NCBI RefSeq assembly: GCF_001704415.2
Contig: NC_030811.1
Span: 6,982,722-7,046,721 of the forward strand
Length of the DNA stretch: 64,000 nucleotides
Source: Capra hircus
Taxonomy: Eukaryota; Chordata; Mammalia; Artiodactyla; Bovidae
Direction: 5' to 3'
Shown in pieces: positions 60,151 through 64,000 of the stretch; position 1 is the first letter of the stretch, and each line of letters starts with the position of its first letter. A program made the translations under genes and the position numbers. The notes under the pieces are model-generated. The model was given only the letters and a program-made list of their open reading frames with translations, was not told where the DNA came from and did not search any database.

Positions 60151-60970
60151 AGGCAGCGGGAAAAGTGCAACCGGGAACAGCATCCTCTGCCAGCCTGTGT
60201 TTGAGTCCAAGCTGGGGGCCCAGTCGGTGACCAGGAAGTGTCAGAGGGCAACAGGCATGTGGAATGGGAGGAGCATCCTGGTGGTGGACACGCCCCCCAT
60301 CTTCGAGTCCAGGGCCCAGGATCAAGAGGTGTATGAGAATATCGGAGCCTGTTATCTGCTGTCGGTGCCAGGGCCCCACGTGCTGCTGCTGGTGACCCAG
60401 CTGGGGCGCTTCACTGAGCAGGACGTGGTGGCCGTGACCAGGGTGAAGGAGGTCTTTGGGGCAGGAGCCGAGAGATACATGGTCATCCTCTTCACTCACA
60501 AGGAGGATTTGGCGGGCGGATCCTTGGATGAGTACGTGGCAAACACAGACAACCTCAGGCTGAGGAGCCTGGTCCGGAAGTGCGGGCGGAGGTACTGTGC
60601 CTTCAACAACCGGGCCTCCAGGGACGAGCAGAGAGAGCAGCTGGCCCAGCTGATGGCTGTTATCGAGGGGCTGGAGCGGGAGCACCAGGGCGCCTTCCTC
60701 ACCAACGAGCTCTTCTTTGATGCACAGATGCTGAGACAGATAAGGGGTGGAGCCCATGGAGAAGGTCAGAGGCGCTACCTGGAAAAGGTACAGCTGCAGG
60801 TTGCAAAGCAAAAGCAAGACCTGAAAGAGGGTGAGAGAAACGGTGCCTTCAAGGTGCTCCTCCGACTCAAAGCCTGGATCGTTTCTCATGCCAAAATATT
60901 TGTTCTTTTCCTATGCCTTTTGATTTTTCTTGCCATTGTAATTAGCTTGTATAGTACACATCAACTTTGA
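60151..60970 (+). CDS. GIMAP5: GIMAP5-like GTPase, second copy, 5' end missing
   Basis: Partial exon 2 of a GIMAP5-like gene, entering at GSGKS of the G1 box; the first coding exon, the acceptor and the first residues of exon 2 are absent. The remaining frame of about 272 codons is intact: DTPP, THKED, FNNRA and a C-terminal membrane segment (IFVLFLCLLIFLAIVISLY) before the stop at 60,968-60,970. It differs from the first copy at about twelve residues (for example Cys to Arg in QLGCF, Trp to Gln in the tail, Arg to Leu at the last residue). The break coincides with the end of an error-rich block, so the truncation is probably an assembly break and the real gene may be whole. If intact, it would be a second lysosome-type membrane-anchored GIMAP5 paralog. 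Confidence 0.7.
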
Positions 60971-61131
60971 GCATTTTCAGATGACAGCTGCCCTCAGCTT
61001 CCACCTTTTCAGAGTCGGCATACCTATCTGTGTTGATCAGAAACTTTGTTTGCTTTTTACATAATTTCATTTTCAATTTTGCTTCCTTGCATCAGACACA
61101 CCATCCCTTTTCTTCGGTTCCTTTTTAGGTA

Positions 61132-61137
61132 AATAAA
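61132..61137 (+). terminator. Candidate polyadenylation signal, second GIMAP5-like copy
   Basis: AATAAA in the same context as at 34,411-34,416, with the GT-rich stretch downstream retained. Confidence 0.5.
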
Positions 61138-61196
61138 ATCCAAAAGGAAAGAAATTTCCCCTTTCTGTTGTGTTAAAAATGGTGAAGGTGGAAACT

Positions 61197-61333
61197 TCCC
61201 TGGCAGTCCAGTGGTTAAGACTGCTTTCAATGCAAAGGGTGCAGGTTCAATCCCTGGCTGAGAAACTAAGATCCTATATGCTGTGCAGCCAAAAATTAAA
61301 GCAAATAAATAAATTTAAGAGCAAAATCTTTTC
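61197..61333 (+). mobile_element. CHR-type SINE, duplicated copy
   Basis: Counterpart of 34,476-34,612 with a few substitutions in the tail. Confidence 0.85.
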
Positions 61334-61914
61334 AAAAATACGGTGAAGACAAGTAATAAACTAACTGCACACCATCAAGAAATATTGGGGAGCTTGAGGA
61401 GAGGAAAGTGAGTGGACTGACATGCTGTGTGAGTGAATGTCTCACCGGGGACCTCCTTTTTACAGTTGGAATTCCTTATTTTATTCAGAAACATACTCTG
61501 ACTTCCTTGTAGGTTAAAAAAAAACAGTAACAATAAGACACCACACAAGAGAGAAAGACTAGGGTGCTCTGGGATGTCTCTGGGGTGTGAAGAGGCTGGG
61601 GGAGAAAGGAGGAAGGCCGTAGAGACAGGGTGGGGAGGAAGATCTCCGCATAGTCAGCCACTGGGAAATTAAAGAACCAGAAATCCTTAGAGCAGGGCTA
61701 GACAAGAGCCAGATGGTGAGTGTAGGATTTCAGGCTTAGCCGACCATCTGGTCTCCTTCAACACTCAGCCATCTCCTTGTAGCATGAAAGCCACCCTGGA
61801 GAAGAAGGAAGTGACCTGCAAGACTGTATTCCCTACAAGTTTAGAAATTTGAATTGCATGGACTTTTCATATGTGGTGACGAAACATTATGCTTCTCTTG
61901 ATTTTTTGACCCGT

Positions 61915-63050
61915 TGTTGTTGTTCAGTCGCTCAGCCCTGCCTGGCTATTTGCAACCCCATGGACTCCAGCACGCCAGATTTCCCTGTCATTCACCATCT
62001 CCAAGAGCTTGCTCAAACTCATGTCCATTGAGTTGGTGATGGCATCCAACCATCTCATTCTCTGACATCCCTGAATCCTCCTGCCTTCAATCTTTCCCAG
62101 CAAAGATTTTTTTGAAAGATTTTTTCTGTCTCTTCTAATGAGTCAGCTCTTAGGTAGCCAAAGTATTGGAGCTTCAGCTTCAGCATCAGTCCTTCCAAAG
62201 ACTATTCAGGCATGCTTTCCTTTAGGATTGACTGGTTTGATCTCCTTGCAATCCAAGGGACTCTCAAGAGTCTTCTCCAACACCACAGTTCAAAAGTATC
62301 AATTCTTTGGTTCTCAGCCTTGTTTATACTCCAACTCTCACATCAACACATGACTACTGGAAAAACCATAACTTTGACCTTTGTCAGCAAAGTAATATCT
62401 CTGCTTTTTAATACACTGTCTAGGATTGTCATAACTTTTCTTCCAAGGAGCAAGTGTCTTTTAATTTCATGGCTACAGTCACCATCTACAGTGATTTTGG
62501 AGCCCAAGAAAAGAAAATTTGTCATTGTTATCATTGTTTCCTCATCTTTTTGCTATGAAGTGATGGGACCAGATACCATGATCTTTGTTTTTAGAATGTT
62601 GAATTTTAAGCCAGCTTTTTAACTCTCCTCTTTCACCTTCAATAGGAGGCTCTTTAGTTCCTCTTCACTTTCTGCCATAAGGGTGGTGTCATCTGCATAT
62701 CTGAGGTTATTGATATTTCCCCTGGCAATCTTGATTCTAGCTTGTGCTTCATCCAGCCTGGCATTTTGCATAATATACTCCACATATACATTAAATAAGC
62801 ATGGTAACAATATACAGCCTTGATGTACTCCTTTCCCAATTTGAAACCAGTCCATTGTTCCCTGTCCAGTTCTGAATGTTCCTTCTTGACCTGCATACAG
62901 GTTTCTCAGGAGGCAGGTAAGGTGGTCTGGTATTCCCGTCTGTTTAAGAATGTTCCACAGTTTGTTGTGATCCACACAGTCAAAGGCTTTAATGTAGTCA
63001 ATGAAGCAGAAGTAGATGTTTTTCTGGAATTCTCTTGCTTCTTCTATTAT
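61915..63050 (-). mobile_element. BovB LINE 3' fragment, duplicated copy
   Basis: Counterpart of 35,191-36,325. The frame at 62,619-62,975 keeps GVHQGCILLP and YADDTTLMAESEEE with only a few residue changes. Confidence 0.92.
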
Positions 63051-64000
63051 TCAAAAATGTAAAAATGCTCCTCAGTTCACAGAACTGGCCTCAGCCTGGA
63101 TTTGCTCAGCAGGCTGTCGTTTGCCCACCCCTGTCTTAGAGGAGGTTTTCCATCATGGGTTGAGCTTGGATGTAGTGAAACATCTTGAACCCCAAAGTCA
63201 GCACAATCGCGTGTGATACCTGTAGAAATTTGGGGGAAGGGTGGCATTGCACATTTCAGTGGTGGAAAAGAGAAGCGGGAAGACACTGGGATGAAGTCTG
63301 AGTGGTGGTCACCACCGAGTCAGTGGAAAGAGGAAACCTGATGAGGAAGGGTCTGGGTGACCCCTTCCCAACTTCTCCTCCTATGGGATAGCTGCCCATC
63401 CCTTCATACCCTGTAGGGGAGACCCACGGTCACACAAGCTTTCTGTGACTGGGTGGGTAAGTGATGAGCTCTCTGTGATGCCCAACTCATTGTCCATGTC
63501 CCCGCTGGTGATAAAGGTGCAGTTTATCTCAACAGTGCTATCCCATAACCGATTTCAACCTTGTGCAAGGAGTGTTATGTGTGAGCTCCTCAAACCCTTG
63601 AAACACCAAGCAACTCGGAGTTCTTAGATCAAGGACCTCCTCCTCAGTGCAGTCTTCCCAAACTGTCTGACCCAAGTTGGCCTTTCCCTTCCTTGACTTC
63701 ATCCAGTCCTGCTCCACTCACACCTAGCTGAGTGCTGAGGGGCCGGGTCTCTGCTGGTCACCAGGGATCTGAGGGAAGTAAGGCCAAAGACACCTGTGCA
63801 GTAGAGGGAGGAAGGCATGTAAAAACGAGGATGAGCCGGAAGTGAGAGTCCACACAGGAAAGCAAGAGTAGCCCTCGCTGGTCACGACTAGAGAAAGCTC
63901 GGGCAGCAACAAAAACCCAGTGTGGCCAATGAATAAATTAAACTGAAAATGGGTGTGAGAGAAATTTGTCTGCCGTGGGATGTCAACCAGAAGGAGAGTA
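63051..64000. other. Unique flank, duplicated, no gene supported
   Basis: Counterpart of 36,326-37,272. The long minus-strand frame of the first copy is cut by a stop here, which argues against it being a conserved gene. Confidence 0.5.

Larger units (their letters stand above)
60151..64000 (+). repeat. Clean second copy of 33,430-37,272
   Basis: Matches base for base, apart from scattered substitutions and rare indels, and continues past the window end. The GIMAP5-like exon part differs more (about twenty substitutions in 820 bases by eye) than the following about 950 bases (about ten). The low indel rate contrasts sharply with the block just before it. Confidence 0.92.

Overview
The window is vertebrate nuclear DNA from a ruminant, almost certainly a bovid. 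The evidence is the dense BovB (RTE-type) LINEs, tRNA/BovB-derived Bov-tA SINEs, CHR-type SINEs and ruminant L1 3' ends. The species cannot be fixed from sequence alone. The genes form part of a GIMAP cluster (GTPases of immunity-associated proteins, AIG1-type GTPases of lymphocytes). No microbial operon, CRISPR array or other prokaryote-type system is present, and no RNA gene was found; the tRNA-like stretches are SINE heads.

Layout. 1-11,090 is repeat-dominated: a minus-strand BovB split by a Bov-tA and an L1, head-to-head with a nearly full-length plus-strand BovB. 11,950-21,062 is a tandem GIMAP7-like array: a gene-less copy of the spacer with its own BovB insertion, gene copy 1 (14,769-15,602), a spacer, copy 2 (17,443-18,222, truncated), a nearly identical spacer, and copy 3 (20,151-21,062). 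21,063-27,015 is gene-poor and repeat-rich. A CpG island at about 27.7-28.06 kb ends in a good splice donor and may be the promoter and non-coding first exon of the next gene. 32,454-34,249 is a complete two-coding-exon GIMAP5-like gene with a C-terminal membrane anchor. 34.3-46.8 kb holds BovB fragments, SINEs, an MLT1-like LTR remnant and a Tigger1-like DNA transposon carrying nested insertions. 47.2-49.0 kb is an L1 3' end.

From about 49,000 to 60,150 the sequence repeats 35.93-46.50 kb but is riddled with one- to few-base indels in genes, repeats and unique DNA alike. This looks like uncorrected long-read gap fill rather than biology. At 60,151 it switches abruptly, inside the P-loop of a second GIMAP5-like exon, to a clean copy of 33.43-37.27 kb that runs off the window end. 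So there is probably a real segmental duplication of GIMAP5, but its order and the 5' end of the second gene cannot be trusted here.

The most interesting biology is at the GIMAP paralogs. Spacers and flanks are nearly identical between copies, while the GTPase exons differ more, often at amino-acid level. Copies 2 and 3 of the GIMAP7-like array have no in-frame ATG ahead of the G1 motif. Copy 2 is a mosaic of copy 3-like 5' and copy 1-like 3' sequence with a premature stop. The GIMAP proteins are expected to act in lymphocyte survival and membrane trafficking; the window shows gene birth, conversion and decay within that family.
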